From NCBI GenBank assembly GCA_009668925.1, contig SBEK01000021.1, positions 1 to 30,433 of the forward strand: DNA of 30,433 bases. Reading direction: 5' to 3'. A model generated the notes under the pieces. It was not told the origin of the DNA. It did not search any database and saw only the letters and a program-made list of their open reading frames with translations. Both the position numbers and the translations under genes were made by a program. Positions 22,958 through 30,433 of this stretch are shown here, piece by piece. Source of the DNA: Deltaproteobacteria bacterium (GTDB taxonomy: Bacteria > Desulfobacterota > Syntrophia > Syntrophales > Smithellaceae). Numbering within the stretch: position 1 is the first letter of the stretch; every line of letters begins with the position of its first letter.

Positions 22958-23284
22958 ATGACCGTTAACTATCTTTTCATCGGCTGCAATGGCTATGTGG
23001 CCGCCGTCAACCCGAATGACGGATCGGAGGTGTGGCGAACTCAATTAAAACCCGGGGTCCTGTCGGCCACCTCTCACGGAGACGTCTGTATCCTGGAACA
23101 TGAGAACAAGGTTTATGCCGGCTGCGGCGGGCATCTGTTCGGCCTCGATGCGGGCTCCGGAAAAATCCTCTGGCACAATGATTTGAAGGGTCTGGGATAC
23201 AACAGTGTGACGCTGGCCATGGCGGGCAAGTCGATCCAATTCGTGAGCCGGCGCATCCATACGCAGAGCGCCGGTGAACCATAG
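22958..23284 (+). CDS. Mini PQQ-like beta-propeller repeat protein
   Basis: A 108-aa protein with about two blades of the PQQ/WD-like type: FIGCNGYVAAVNPNDGSEVWRTQL (8-31) and VYAGCGGHLFGLDAGSGKILWHNDL (55-79). Each shows the typical G-x-AlaLeu-D/N-x2-G-x3-W signature. Full propellers need six to eight blades, so this would have to oligomerise or represent a reduced stand-alone form. Such short proteins do recur in related bacteria as far as I recall. No signal peptide is present. GGAGG lies 5 nt before the ATG at 22958, favouring it over the in-frame ATG at 22934. It is 89 bp upstream of the methyltransferase/reductase gene on the same strand; any link is unproven. Confidence 0.75.
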   Translation: MTVNYLFIGCNGYVAAVNPNDGSEVWRTQLKPGVLSATSHGDVCILEHENKVYAGCGGHLFGLDAGSGKILWHNDLKGLGYNSVTLAMAGKSIQFVSRRIHTQSAGEP

Positions 23285-23373
23285 GCCGGGCATATTTCCG
23301 GGGCGGCATGCCGGCCACGCCGCAAGGCGCGGTGTGCATGAATTCAGCTCATCGAGGAGCAGGAGTAAAAGTC

Positions 23374-25191
23374 ATGAACAATTCGATCATGAATCGGCTG
23401 GGCCAGACAGTGCTGATCGGCAGCGGAGCGATCGGGACGTGTCTGCGCGAGAAGGGCGGCATAGGGGATGAGCCCGTTGAACTCCTCAACCTGAGGCAGC
23501 CCGCAGCGGTGAAGAGCCTGCATGCCGCTTATCGGGCGGCGGGATCGCGGATCCTGGTGACCAACACCTTTGCGGCCAACGCGCTGGTCCTTGAAGATGC
23601 GGGCGCCGCCTCGTTATGCGAGGAGATCAACCGTGCCGGCGTTATCCTGGCCCGGGAGGCAGGCCAGGCGGACTGCCTGGTCTGGGCCTCGGTGGGGCCG
23701 CTGCATCTGGGGCTGCGGCTCGATGATTATACAAACGCTGCTCTGGCGGAAATCTATGGTCAGCAGTGCGCGGCGTTGGGCGGAGCCGATGCGCTGCTTT
23801 TGGAAACCTTTGTGGATGTTCGGGAAGCCGCGGCCGCCCTGCAGGCGGCCGCGGCTTCCGGCCTGCCCGTTATCTTTCAGATTGGCAATACCGGCGGCGG
23901 GGCCGAGCGCTGGCAGCGCATCGATCAGCTTCTCGATCTGGCGCACAAGACGGGCGTCCGGGCCGTGGGAACCAACTGCCGCCATCCGGAAGAGATTGTG
24001 CGCGTGGTATCTTACATGGTCGGGCATACGGGCCTGCCGGTGACGGCCTCGCCCAATGCCGGGCATCCGCGGATCGAACGCGGGGTTGTCGAGTACGAGT
24101 TTACACCGGAGGATTTTGCCCGGGCGGCGGTAACACTGGCCGAGGCGGGCGCCGCAGTTGTCGGCGGCTGCTGCGGCACGACGCCGGAGCACATTCGAAA
24201 AACGGCCGAGGCGCTGGGAGAGCGCGCCGTCTTGCCGCGGCCGCGCGTGAGAATAGAGGCCGGCGAGGCGCCTTTGCCCTCCGGACGTCCCGCCGCCGTC
24301 AATCCGGTTCGTGCGCTTTTGCAGGCGGACCGCTTCCTGGTGAGCGTGGAAATACGCGCCGACCGGACGCAGTCGCTTGGTGAAATCGTTCACGGGGCGT
24401 CGGAGGTGGCAGCGGCCGGGGCCGACCTGTTCAACGTGCCGGACAATCCCGGCGCCACTGTCGGGCGGGACGCCATGGTCACCGCCGCCCGCCTGCAGAA
24501 TGATCTGGGAGTCCCCTCCATCTGCCATTTCAGCGTCACCCAATCCAACCTGATGCGGCTGCATTCGACGCTCATCGGCTGCTGGGATTCAGGTCTGCGG
24601 GGTCTTCTGGCGATTACCGGCGATGCGCCTTCGATGGGGCATCTGGGGAACCTGGCGCACCGGGTCACGGATATGCGCAGTTCGGTGGAACTGCTGCGCC
24701 TGATCCGCGGGCTGCGCGAAGGAAGAATGATCAACGGGGAGGGGCTCGCGGACCCGCCCGACTTCTGTGCCGGCTGCGCCGTCGCGCGGCCGATCCCGCC
24801 GCAAATCCGCTGGCTCAAAACCAAAATCGAAGCCGGCGCGGAGTTTGTATTCTCCCAGCCGGTTTTTACCGCCGATGATTACAAGAGACTGCAAGACGCG
24901 CTGGCGGATTTGCCGATCCGTTTCTTCCCCGGCATCATGCCGCTTACGAGCCACCGCGGCGCGGCGTTTTTGGCCTCCGGCCGGATTCCGGGCATTGTGG
25001 TTCCGGAGCATGTCGTGGCCGCCTTCACGCGGTATGAAAAGGCCGCCGATCAGCGCCGTTTCGGCCTGGATCAGGCCTGCTTGCTGGCCCGGAGCATAGC
25101 GCCCACGTCGTCCGGGCTGTATCTCATCATGCCGTTTGGCAAAAGCTGCTACGAAGATGCCGCCGCAATTGTTCGTCATGTCCGGGAATAG
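23374..25191 (+). CDS. Bifunctional homocysteine S-methyltransferase / 5,10-methylenetetrahydrofolate reductase
   Basis: A 605-aa fusion like Bacillus YitJ (about 612 aa). Residues 1-285 form a homocysteine S-methyltransferase barrel with the zinc ligands C202 (GTNCRHPEE) and C266/C267 (GGCCGTTPEH). Residues about 318-605 form a MetF-type reductase, with E326 (VSVEI) in the usual active-site strand, FSVTQSNLMRL.., GLLAITGDAPSMG and FVFSQPVFTADDY. The reductase makes 5-methyltetrahydrofolate, and the methyltransferase half would move a methyl group to homocysteine, together feeding methionine synthesis or one-carbon flow. The frame is open from 23308, but AGGAG 8 nt before the ATG at 23374 and family alignment support the later start. 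No folate or SAM riboswitch was recognised upstream. Confidence 0.93.
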   Translation: MNNSIMNRLGQTVLIGSGAIGTCLREKGGIGDEPVELLNLRQPAAVKSLHAAYRAAGSRILVTNTFAANALVLEDAGAASLCEEINRAGVILAREAGQADCLVWASVGPLHLGLRLDDYTNAALAEIYGQQCAALGGADALLLETFVDVREAAAALQAAAASGLPVIFQIGNTGGGAERWQRIDQLLDLAHKTGVRAVGTNCRHPEEIVRVVSYMVGHTGLPVTASPNAGHPRIERGVVEYEFTPEDFARAAVTLAEAGAAVVGGCCGTTPEHIRKTAEALGERAVLPRPRVRIEAGEAPLPSGRPAAVNPVRALLQADRFLVSVEIRADRTQSLGEIVHGASEVAAAGADLFNVPDNPGATVGRDAMVTAARLQNDLGVPSICHFSVTQSNLMRLHSTLIGCWDSGLRGLLAITGDAPSMGHLGNLAHRVTDMRSSVELLRLIRGLREGRMINGEGLADPPDFCAGCAVARPIPPQIRWLKTKIEAGAEFVFSQPVFTADDYKRLQDALADLPIRFFPGIMPLTSHRGAAFLASGRIPGIVVPEHVVAAFTRYEKAADQRRFGLDQACLLARSIAPTSSGLYLIMPFGKSCYEDAAAIVRHVRE

Positions 25192-25313
25192 GGGAGGGAA
25201 GAGAAGAAAGGCTTTCCGCAAGGAGGATGATCCCGGGTGCCATCCGTACCAAAGGATGTCTTTTGAAAACCCCGCGGCGCTCACGGCTGAGCCGGCTTAT
25301 GTCTCGCTTATTT

Positions 25314-25844
25314 CTAGCGGTATCTTCTGCCCCGATTCGTTTCGGGAGCTTTGTCGTTCAGGTTGGAGAGGTCGCGGTTCATTTCACTGCACTTGTATAA
25401 CCTGAGATCCTGGCTGACTAAAGATTTTTTCTGATAAAGCGTGGACAATTCCTTGTTCAGCTTATTCAGTTCATCATTGGCTGGTGCCGGCGTCCCAAAG
25501 CGGCGGTTCGATCTCGAATAATCCTGCGTGTCATTTTTCCTGCGGTCCAGCTCTTTTCTCTGCAGTTCGGTACGCTGTTTCTCCAGGTCGGTTATCTCAG
25601 CGCTGACGTCTTCCAATTCATGCGACAAATAAGAGCAGGTGTCCATTAAATTTGATCGCGAAGAAGGTGTCTTTCGTTTTTTAGGTTCATCATTGGATTC
25701 TCCCCGGACACATTTCATCCCATCCTGCGGAGAAGATGTGAGCACAACATTGCCGTCGGCATCGGTGCATCTCAGGATTTCCTGTGCGGGTGCAGCCGTT
25801 GAAAAAATAAGAAAGACGCAGGAGGCTAAAAATACTAATTTCAC
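25314..25844 (-). CDS. Exported DUF4124-type protein with coiled coil
   Basis: A 176-aa protein that probably starts at GTG (25844) with GGAG 7 nt upstream; the frame runs to 25961, but that extension is polar and would bury the signal peptide. The signal peptide (1-20, ending AAPA) is followed by a DUF4124-like segment (about 21-50: EILRCTDADGNVVLTSSPQDGMKCV, with C26 and C45 as a likely disulfide pair). A long charged coiled-coil region follows (about 68-160). DUF4124 proteins are periplasmic or envelope proteins of unknown function, common in Proteobacteria. The gene is convergent with the methyltransferase/reductase gene (123 bp apart) and downstream of nothing obviously related. Confidence 0.78.
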   Translation of the reverse strand: MKLVFLASCVFLIFSTAAPAQEILRCTDADGNVVLTSSPQDGMKCVRGESNDEPKKRKTPSSRSNLMDTCSYLSHELEDVSAEITDLEKQRTELQRKELDRRKNDTQDYSRSNRRFGTPAPANDELNKLNKELSTLYQKKSLVSQDLRLYKCSEMNRDLSNLNDKAPETNRGRRYR

Positions 25845-26052
25845 TTCGCAGCTCCACAGGTCACCATCCGGCGAATAATTTCGACGTGACGCCTTCTCCT
25901 TCCCGGATGATGGTTTTCCGTTAATCGTATCTAAATGTTTTTTCCGGCGCCGGACGATCATCGATCACGGTGCGGGACGCCGTAAGGCGACTGACGACAG
26001 GACCATTCAATAGGTCAGTGACGCCCGCCCCCGCTTTTTTAGTCCGGGCCGC

Positions 26053-27360
26053 CTACAGCTTTCGTTTGTCAATCACCCGGCTCGCTTTGCCTTCGGAGCG
26101 CTGGATGGACTTGGGTTCGACCAATTTGATTTTGGCCGTGATGCCCAGGTAATCTTTCATGTCTTTCTTCAGCTGCTGCTCGAGCTTCTGGAGCACCTTG
26201 ACTTCGTCAAAATTTTCCGCCTGTTTTTCGGACAGCTCCACCTGGACCTCCAGCGTGTCGAGCGTGCCTTCGCGGTTCACAATCAGCTGGTAGTGCGGTT
26301 CGAGGCCCTCGATGCCGATGAGGACGGCTTCGATTTGCGAAGGGTAGACATTGACGCCGCGGATGATCAGCATGTCGTCGCTCCGGCCCATGACGCGGTC
26401 CATGCGGTAATGCGTGCGTCCGCAGCGGCAGGGCGCGGGATTTAAGCGGGACATGTCGCGCGTCCGGTAGCGGATCAGGGGAAATGCTTCTTTCGTGAGC
26501 GTGGTGAAGACCAGTTCGCCTTCGGAGCCGGGCGGGAGCACCTCGCCGGTTTTGGGATCGATGGTTTCCACCAGGAAATGATCTTCAAAAATGTGCATGC
26601 CGTCGCGCGCTTCGGTGCACTCCATCGCCACGCCCGGGCCCATGATTTCCGAAAGGCCGTAGATGTTCATGGCGGTGAGGGCGAGCGCCTTTTCAATTTC
26701 ATCGCGCATTTTTTCGGTCCAGGGCTCCGCGCCGAAAACACCCACGCGCAATGCCAGCGCCCGCATGTCCACACCCATGGCCCGTCCCTGTTCGGCGAGG
26801 TTCAGCGCATAGGAAGGGGTGCAGCAGATGGCGGTGGGGCGGAAATCCTGCAAAATCGTGATCTGGCGCTTGGTGTTGCCGCCCGACATCGGAATCACGC
26901 TGGCGCCGATTTTTTCCGCGCCGTAATGGGCGCCCAGGCCCCCGGTGAACAGGCCATAGCCGTAAGCGTTGTGGATCATGTCGTTCTTGGTGAGGCCCGC
27001 GGCCACGAAGCAGCGGCCCATCAGCTCCGCCCAGGTCTCGATATCGCGCTTCGTATAGCCGACGACCGTGGAGGCGCCGGTTGTGCCCGATGAGGCGTGC
27101 AGGCGGACCACATTGCTCATCGGCGTGGCGAACAACCCGAAGGGGTAGTTATCCCGCAGATCCTGTTTGGTGGTAAAAGGGAAGCGCCTGAGATCGGCAA
27201 GCGACCTGAGAGAGTCGGGTGAGACCCCTGCTTTGTCGAAGGACTTTTTGTAAAAGCCGACGTTATGATAAACCCGCTGGGCCACCTGCTGAAGCCTCTT
27301 GAGTTGCAGCGCTTCCAGGGCCTCGCGGGGAAGGGTTTCAAATTCTTCATTGTAGATCAT
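26053..27360 (-). CDS. paaK: Phenylacetate-CoA ligase
   Basis: A 435-aa adenylate-forming enzyme, normal length for PaaK. The AMP-binding P-loop [17 protein letters not shown] covers 87-103, and the [10 protein letters not shown] motif binds adenylate further on. The C-terminal domain contains [20 protein letters not shown] and a basic end (RVIDKRKL) carrying the catalytic lysine region. The enzyme activates phenylacetate to its CoA thioester in the cytoplasm. In anaerobes this family also activates other aryl acids and is often linked to 2-oxoacid ferredoxin oxidoreductases, none of which is seen here. GAGGAG lies 11 nt before the ATG. It fits with the beta-oxidation genes of the window as an entry point for aromatic acids. 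The substrate assignment is by family. Confidence 0.93.
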   Translation of the reverse strand: MIYNEEFETLPREALEALQLKRLQQVAQRVYHNVGFYKKSFDKAGVSPDSLRSLADLRRFPFTTKQDLRDNYPFGLFATPMSNVVRLHASSGTTGASTVVGYTKRDIETWAELMGRCFVAAGLTKNDMIHNAYGYGLFTGGLGAHYGAEKIGASVIPMSGGNTKRQITILQDFRPTAICCTPSYALNLAEQGRAMGVDMRALALRVGVFGAEPWTEKMRDEIEKALALTAMNIYGLSEIMGPGVAMECTEARDGMHIFEDHFLVETIDPKTGEVLPPGSEGELVFTTLTKEAFPLIRYRTRDMSRLNPAPCRCGRTHYRMDRVMGRSDDMLIIRGVNVYPSQIEAVLIGIEGLEPHYQLIVNREGTLDTLEVQVELSEKQAENFDEVKVLQKLEQQLKKDMKDYLGITAKIKLVEPKSIQRSEGKASRVIDKRKL

Positions 27361-27426
27361 GGGTTGCGGTTCTCCTCGCGTTTATAGGATGATTCTTTCT
27401 ATAGCATAAACGCCTCTCAAAACAAA

Positions 27427-27594
27427 AGTCTTAAGTAATGAAGATTTAAGTAGTTAAGTTTTAAGTAGTTAAGTTGCAGGAAAAGGGATTGGAAAATCGG
27501 TTTTCTTAAAACCCTGCGGCCGCACAATTTATTCACTTAAATCCTAATTACTTAAAACTTAAATCTTAATGACTTAAAACTTACTTAAAACTTA
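27427..27594. repeat. AT-rich inverted repeat cluster (MITE- or BIME-like)
   Basis: The left side (27427-27477) contains a TCTTAAGTAATGAAGATTTAAG unit in two parts, then two direct copies of TTTAAGTAGTTAAG. The right side (27534-27594) carries several inverted copies (ACTTAAAACTTAAATCTTAA type). The centre (27476-27518) has its own dyad, GCAGG/CCTGC. The whole can fold as one long imperfect palindrome. It lies between paaK and the -35 box of the STAS promoter. Confidence 0.65.
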
Positions 27595-27623
27595 TTGACA
27601 TGCGTATTCGTTCTTTCTATACT
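27595..27623 (+). promoter_or_regulatory. Consensus sigma-70 promoter of the anti-sigma pair
   Basis: TTGACA (27595-27600), a 17-bp spacer and TATACT (27618-27623). The start would be near 27630, about 46 nt before the ATG at 27676. It shares TTGACATGCG and TATACTC with the crotonase promoter at 7766, beyond what the boxes require. Confidence 0.85.
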
Positions 27624-27675
27624 CACGCCGTCCGAGCGGTCTTTTAGTTCGAGCCACATGAAAAGGAGTGTGTCG

Positions 27676-28011
27676 ATGGAAATTGTTGTCACCAATGAGT
27701 CGGGAATCGTTGTTTTTGCAATTCAGGGCAGACTGGACGCCGTTACCGTTCCCCAGCTGGAAGAGCGCCTCAATCAGTGGTTTGAGCAGGCTGAGAAAAA
27801 GCTGATCTTTGATCTGGACGGACTCGAATACATCAGCAGCGCCGGTCTGAGAGTCTTTTTGACCACGGCCAAAAAGATGAAGGCGCGCGACGGCAAAATG
27901 GGCATGACCAGACTCCGGGATAATGTAAAAGACGTGTTTACCATCTCGGGCTTCATTGCCCTGATCCCTGCCTTCGACACCCTGGGAGCGGCCCTGGACG
28001 CCGTCCGCTAG
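27676..28011 (+). CDS. STAS-domain anti-sigma factor antagonist
   Basis: A 111-aa single-domain STAS protein of the SpoIIAA/RsbV type. The phosphorylation loop reads DLDGLEYISSAGLRVFL, with S54 at the usual phosphoserine position. In partner switching, the unphosphorylated form binds the anti-sigma kinase and frees its target; phosphorylation by that kinase reverses this. AAGGAG 7 nt before the ATG fixes the start. The frame is open further upstream, but that part overlaps the promoter at 27595-27623. The gene for its likely partner kinase follows within about 20 bp. Confidence 0.92.
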   Translation: MEIVVTNESGIVVFAIQGRLDAVTVPQLEERLNQWFEQAEKKLIFDLDGLEYISSAGLRVFLTTAKKMKARDGKMGMTRLRDNVKDVFTISGFIALIPAFDTLGAALDAVR

Positions 28012-28027
28012 CGTTGCGCCGGATTCA

Positions 28028-28444
28028 TTGCGTATGCTGATTAAAAAAATGCCCGCCCGGGTCGAAAGTCTGCATGAGCTTTTAATGTTCATCCGGGATG
28101 AGGGGAAACAACGAGGATTATCCGATGATACGCTGAACCGCATGGAGCTGGTTGCGGAAGAGGCGCTGGTCAATGTATTTGTGCACGGCTATGCTCCCCG
28201 CAGCGGGGGAGAGGTCGAAGTGCGGAGTCTGAGTTCGGACAATCCGACGCTGACGATTGAAATCCGTGATCAGGGCGTCGCTTTTGATCCGCTGTCCATG
28301 GCCGATCCGGATGTCCAAGCGGATATTATGAAGCGCAAGATCGGCGGCATGGGCGTATTCTTCATCCGCAAAATGACCGATCACGTATCCTACCGGCGGG
28401 AAAACGACAGCAATATTTTAACCATGTCGTTTTCCAACCGCTGA
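28028..28444 (+). CDS. Anti-sigma regulatory factor (RsbW-like serine kinase)
   Basis: A 138-aa GHKL-type ATPase of the HATPase_c_2 class. The N box is ELVAEEALVNVFVHGY (Glu and Asn conserved), followed by IRDQGVAFDP (G1) and KIGGMGVFFIRKM (G2, ATP lid). Such proteins bind and hold a sigma factor or other partner, and phosphorylate the STAS antagonist. The start is uncertain: TTG at 28028 or ATG at 28034, both without a clear ribosome site, so translation is probably coupled to the STAS gene ending at 28011. No PP2C phosphatase or sigma factor gene is adjacent, so the rest of the switch must be elsewhere. A terminator-like hairpin follows at 28524. Confidence 0.92.
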   Translation: MRMLIKKMPARVESLHELLMFIRDEGKQRGLSDDTLNRMELVAEEALVNVFVHGYAPRSGGEVEVRSLSSDNPTLTIEIRDQGVAFDPLSMADPDVQADIMKRKIGGMGVFFIRKMTDHVSYRRENDSNILTMSFSNR

Positions 28445-28523
28445 AATCCACCATCCCAATTTCCAGAGCGGAATCTCTTAAGAACGCCGCAGAGGCCTGC
28501 CGTCCCCGGTCGTTGATTTACCG

Positions 28524-28570
28524 TCCCGCCGGGAGCCTGACCGCAGGGCGGGAATTTCTTTCCTTTTTGA
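28524..28570 (+). terminator. Rho-independent terminator candidate
   Basis: TCCCGCC (28524-28530) pairs with GGCGGGA (28547-28553) around a 16-nt loop, followed by a T-rich run to 28570. It lies 80 bp after the anti-sigma gene, in its direction. Confidence 0.5.
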
Positions 28571-28658
28571 TAACCGGCGTCAAACGCATCCATGTCCGCC
28601 GGGGCGGATAGACGGGAATTCTGATTCCGGGGGGATGCCGCCTGCTCAACACCCGCTG

Positions 28659-30433
28659 TTACATTTCTACCCGCGTGACGATTCCCTGGAGGCGGCTGGG
28701 CGGCAGCTTGCTGAACTGGACGAAATTGGGCGTGACGCGTTTGATCAGACTGAAGACGCGCCAGATGGGATTGCGCGTGACGATATCCTCCACTCCGTAA
28801 AAGATGACCTTTTCCTGAATGCCCTGTTCCTTGATCAGCGCTTCCAGGTCGAAAATTTCCCGGTAGCCGGCCCAGACCTCGAGCGCTTCCAGACCCGGCG
28901 CGAGGTCCTGTTTCAGCTGAATCTTCAACCCATAGGGTTCGTCGGTCCGGTTGATGGAAATGAGGACATTGCGTTCGTAAATGATGTTGCTGCGGAAGAT
29001 GCTGTGGACGATATAGGGCGAGATCATCTGGTAGCCGCGGCAGAAGTACAGAGCCGTGCCGGCGATATTCCGCCCTTTGGCGTAGATTTGTTCATAGCTG
29101 ATCAGAAAGGTTTCAAAATCCAGCGGGCGCAGCGACCGGAACAGGCGGTTCTGGCCGTTTGTCCAGATGAGAATCAGGCCAAGCGGGATGGAAGCCAGGA
29201 TGAGCGACCAGTAGGCGCCGTGGGGGAGTTTGCTCCAGGTGGATATGAAAAATGTGAGGGCGATGGCGCTCACCAGGGCCGCGAAGGGCAGCTTCCATTT
29301 CCATTTCTTGATCTGTGAAAACACCAGAATCATCATCAGGCCGGTGATGGTCATCGACCCTGTTACGGCCATGCCGTAGGCCGCCGCCAGATTTTCCGAT
29401 TTCTGAAAGATCAGGATCATGAAAATGACCGCGCACATCAGCGTCCCATTCACGACCGGGATATAGATCTGGGATTTGAGCTGGCTGGAGGTGTAGGCGA
29501 CCTTCATGAGCGGCATGAGCCGCGTGGTAAGTCCCTGGTAAACGATGGAAAACGTTCCGCTGATGATGGACTGCGAAGCAATAACCGTCGCCCCGACGGT
29601 CAGGATGAGAAACGGAATATAAAGATAGGAGGCCTGATGCTGGACCATGCCGAAGAGCAGGTATTTGGCTTCGGGATGTTCGATGGCAAATACGCCCTGG
29701 CCCATGTAATTGAGAAGCAGGGCGGCGCACACAAAATACCAGGCATTCAGAATCGGCTTCTTGCCCAGGTGTCCCATATCGGCATACATGGCCTCCCCGC
29801 CCGTGGCGCACAAGATGACCTCGGAGAGGACGAAGAACCCCGCCAGCCCGTTTTCCGACAGAAACGTGACGGCGTAATAAGGACTGACTGCCTTCAGGAC
29901 TCCCGGCATGCTGATAATCGAGGCCACGCCGGTTGTCGCCAGACAGATAAACCAGACCAGCATGACCGGCCCGAAAATCCCGGCCACCTTATCCGTTCCC
30001 CGGGATTGTACGGCAAAAAGCAGGATGGCAATGATGACGGCGATCAGAATCAGAAAATGCAGCTGGAGATTCTGCATGCCGGGGACCAGCAGAATACCTT
30101 CGACGGCGGACATGAGGGAAATCGCGGGGGTGATGACCCCGTCGCCCAGCAGAAGCGAGACGCCGACAAAGGCCAGAAATCCGGCAAAAGCGAACTTGCG
30201 CCCCGGTTTGAGTGTCTTCGCGAGAATTTCCCGGAGCATGATTTCCCCGCCCTGGCCTTTATAGGATAAGCTCATGGCCAGCCAGGCATATTCGGCGCTC
30301 ACGAGAATCATCATGGTCCAGACCACGAGCGAAAGGATTCCCAGGACGTTAGCCTCCGTTCGCGGCGTGAGGGCGAAAACGACGGTCAAGGTATAGATGG
30401 GGCTTGTGCCGATGTCTCCGAACACAATTCCCA
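28659..30433 (-). CDS. kup: Kup-family potassium uptake transporter (N-terminus cut by window edge)
   Basis: At least 590 aa of a KUP/HAK/KT potassium-proton symporter. The first residues in the window read GIVFGDIGTSPIYT, the conserved end of the first membrane helix, so only about 20-30 residues are missing beyond the edge. Further family motifs are GQGGEIMLREI, SLLLGDGVITPAISLMSAVEG and ALYADMGH in the form AMYADMGHLGKKPI. About twelve membrane helices span to residue 430, then a cytoplasmic C-terminal domain. The transporter brings in K+ with H+ at the inner membrane. The GTG at 30425 is an internal valine, not the start. It converges on the anti-sigma pair across a 214-bp gap. Confidence 0.94.
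   Translation of the reverse strand, partial: GIVFGDIGTSPIYTLTVVFALTPRTEANVLGILSLVVWTMMILVSAEYAWLAMSLSYKGQGGEIMLREILAKTLKPGRKFAFAGFLAFVGVSLLLGDGVITPAISLMSAVEGILLVPGMQNLQLHFLILIAVIIAILLFAVQSRGTDKVAGIFGPVMLVWFICLATTGVASIISMPGVLKAVSPYYAVTFLSENGLAGFFVLSEVILCATGGEAMYADMGHLGKKPILNAWYFVCAALLLNYMGQGVFAIEHPEAKYLLFGMVQHQASYLYIPFLILTVGATVIASQSIISGTFSIVYQGLTTRLMPLMKVAYTSSQLKSQIYIPVVNGTLMCAVIFMILIFQKSENLAAAYGMAVTGSMTITGLMMILVFSQIKKWKWKLPFAALVSAIALTFFISTWSKLPHGAYWSLILASIPLGLILIWTNGQNRLFRSLRPLDFETFLISYEQIYAKGRNIAGTALYFCRGYQMISPYIVHSIFRSNIIYERNVLISINRTDEPYGLKIQLKQDLAPGLEALEVWAGYREIFDLEALIKEQGIQEKVIFYGVEDIVTRNPIWRVFSLIKRVTPNFVQFSKLPPSRLQGIVTRVEM

Overview
The window looks like a piece of an anaerobic, fatty- or aromatic-acid-degrading bacterium, most likely from Desulfobacterota (the former Deltaproteobacteria, Syntrophus/Smithella-like). 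This is inferred from gene content: a thiolase, a short-chain dehydrogenase, a crotonase, a long-form acyl-CoA dehydrogenase, phenylacetate-CoA ligase, a sigma-54 activator, a RAYT transposase, and a PAS protein with a C-terminal Cys-rich tail. No rRNA, tRNA or CRISPR array was seen, so the placement rests on protein resemblance only.

Layout. (1) 96-4448: an SDR-thiolase operon on the minus strand, divergent from an AcoR-like sigma-54 activator. The gap between them holds a near-consensus -24/-12 promoter facing the SDR gene. About 120 bp further upstream lie two near-palindromic operator sites, so the circuit can be read from the DNA. (2) 4533-7570: a PhzF-family isomerase, then a YeiE-like LysR regulator divergent from a YeiH-type membrane protein, the same pairing as in E. 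coli. (3) 7828-10629: a crotonase with a consensus sigma-70 promoter, followed by a 608-aa acyl-CoA dehydrogenase. (4) 10630-11428: a gene-poor repeat region with two 37-bp repeats, a perfect 16-bp-stem hairpin and a frameshifted RAYT relic.

(5) 11429-18087: two convergent operons of largely unrecognised proteins. The plus operon encodes a coiled-coil/zinc-ribbon protein and a zinc-ribbon/TM/extracytoplasmic-domain protein. The minus operon encodes a multi-TM protein, a 1048-aa exported protein and a 354-aa protein with a C-terminal zinc ribbon. Three of the five end or begin in the same kind of zinc ribbon and the other two are envelope proteins. This is the best candidate here for an undescribed system. 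(6) 18207-19295: an intact RAYT gene bounded by perfect 22-bp inverted repeats. (7) 19457-22686: small hypotheticals, a tiny coupled leader ORF, dispersed hairpin repeats, a 79-aa protein with two internal repeats, and a PAS signalling protein behind a structured leader.

(8) 22958-25844: a mini PQQ-propeller protein, a fused homocysteine methyltransferase/methylenetetrahydrofolate reductase, and a DUF4124-type exported protein. (9) 26053-28444: phenylacetate-CoA ligase, an AT-rich palindromic repeat cluster, and a partner-switching pair (STAS antagonist plus anti-sigma kinase) from a second consensus promoter. (10) 28659-end: a Kup potassium transporter cut by the window edge.

Several starts were moved downstream of the longest reading frame because a promoter or a good ribosome binding site shows where translation begins: the SDR, thiolase, crotonase, PQQ-like, methyltransferase, DUF4124 and STAS genes.
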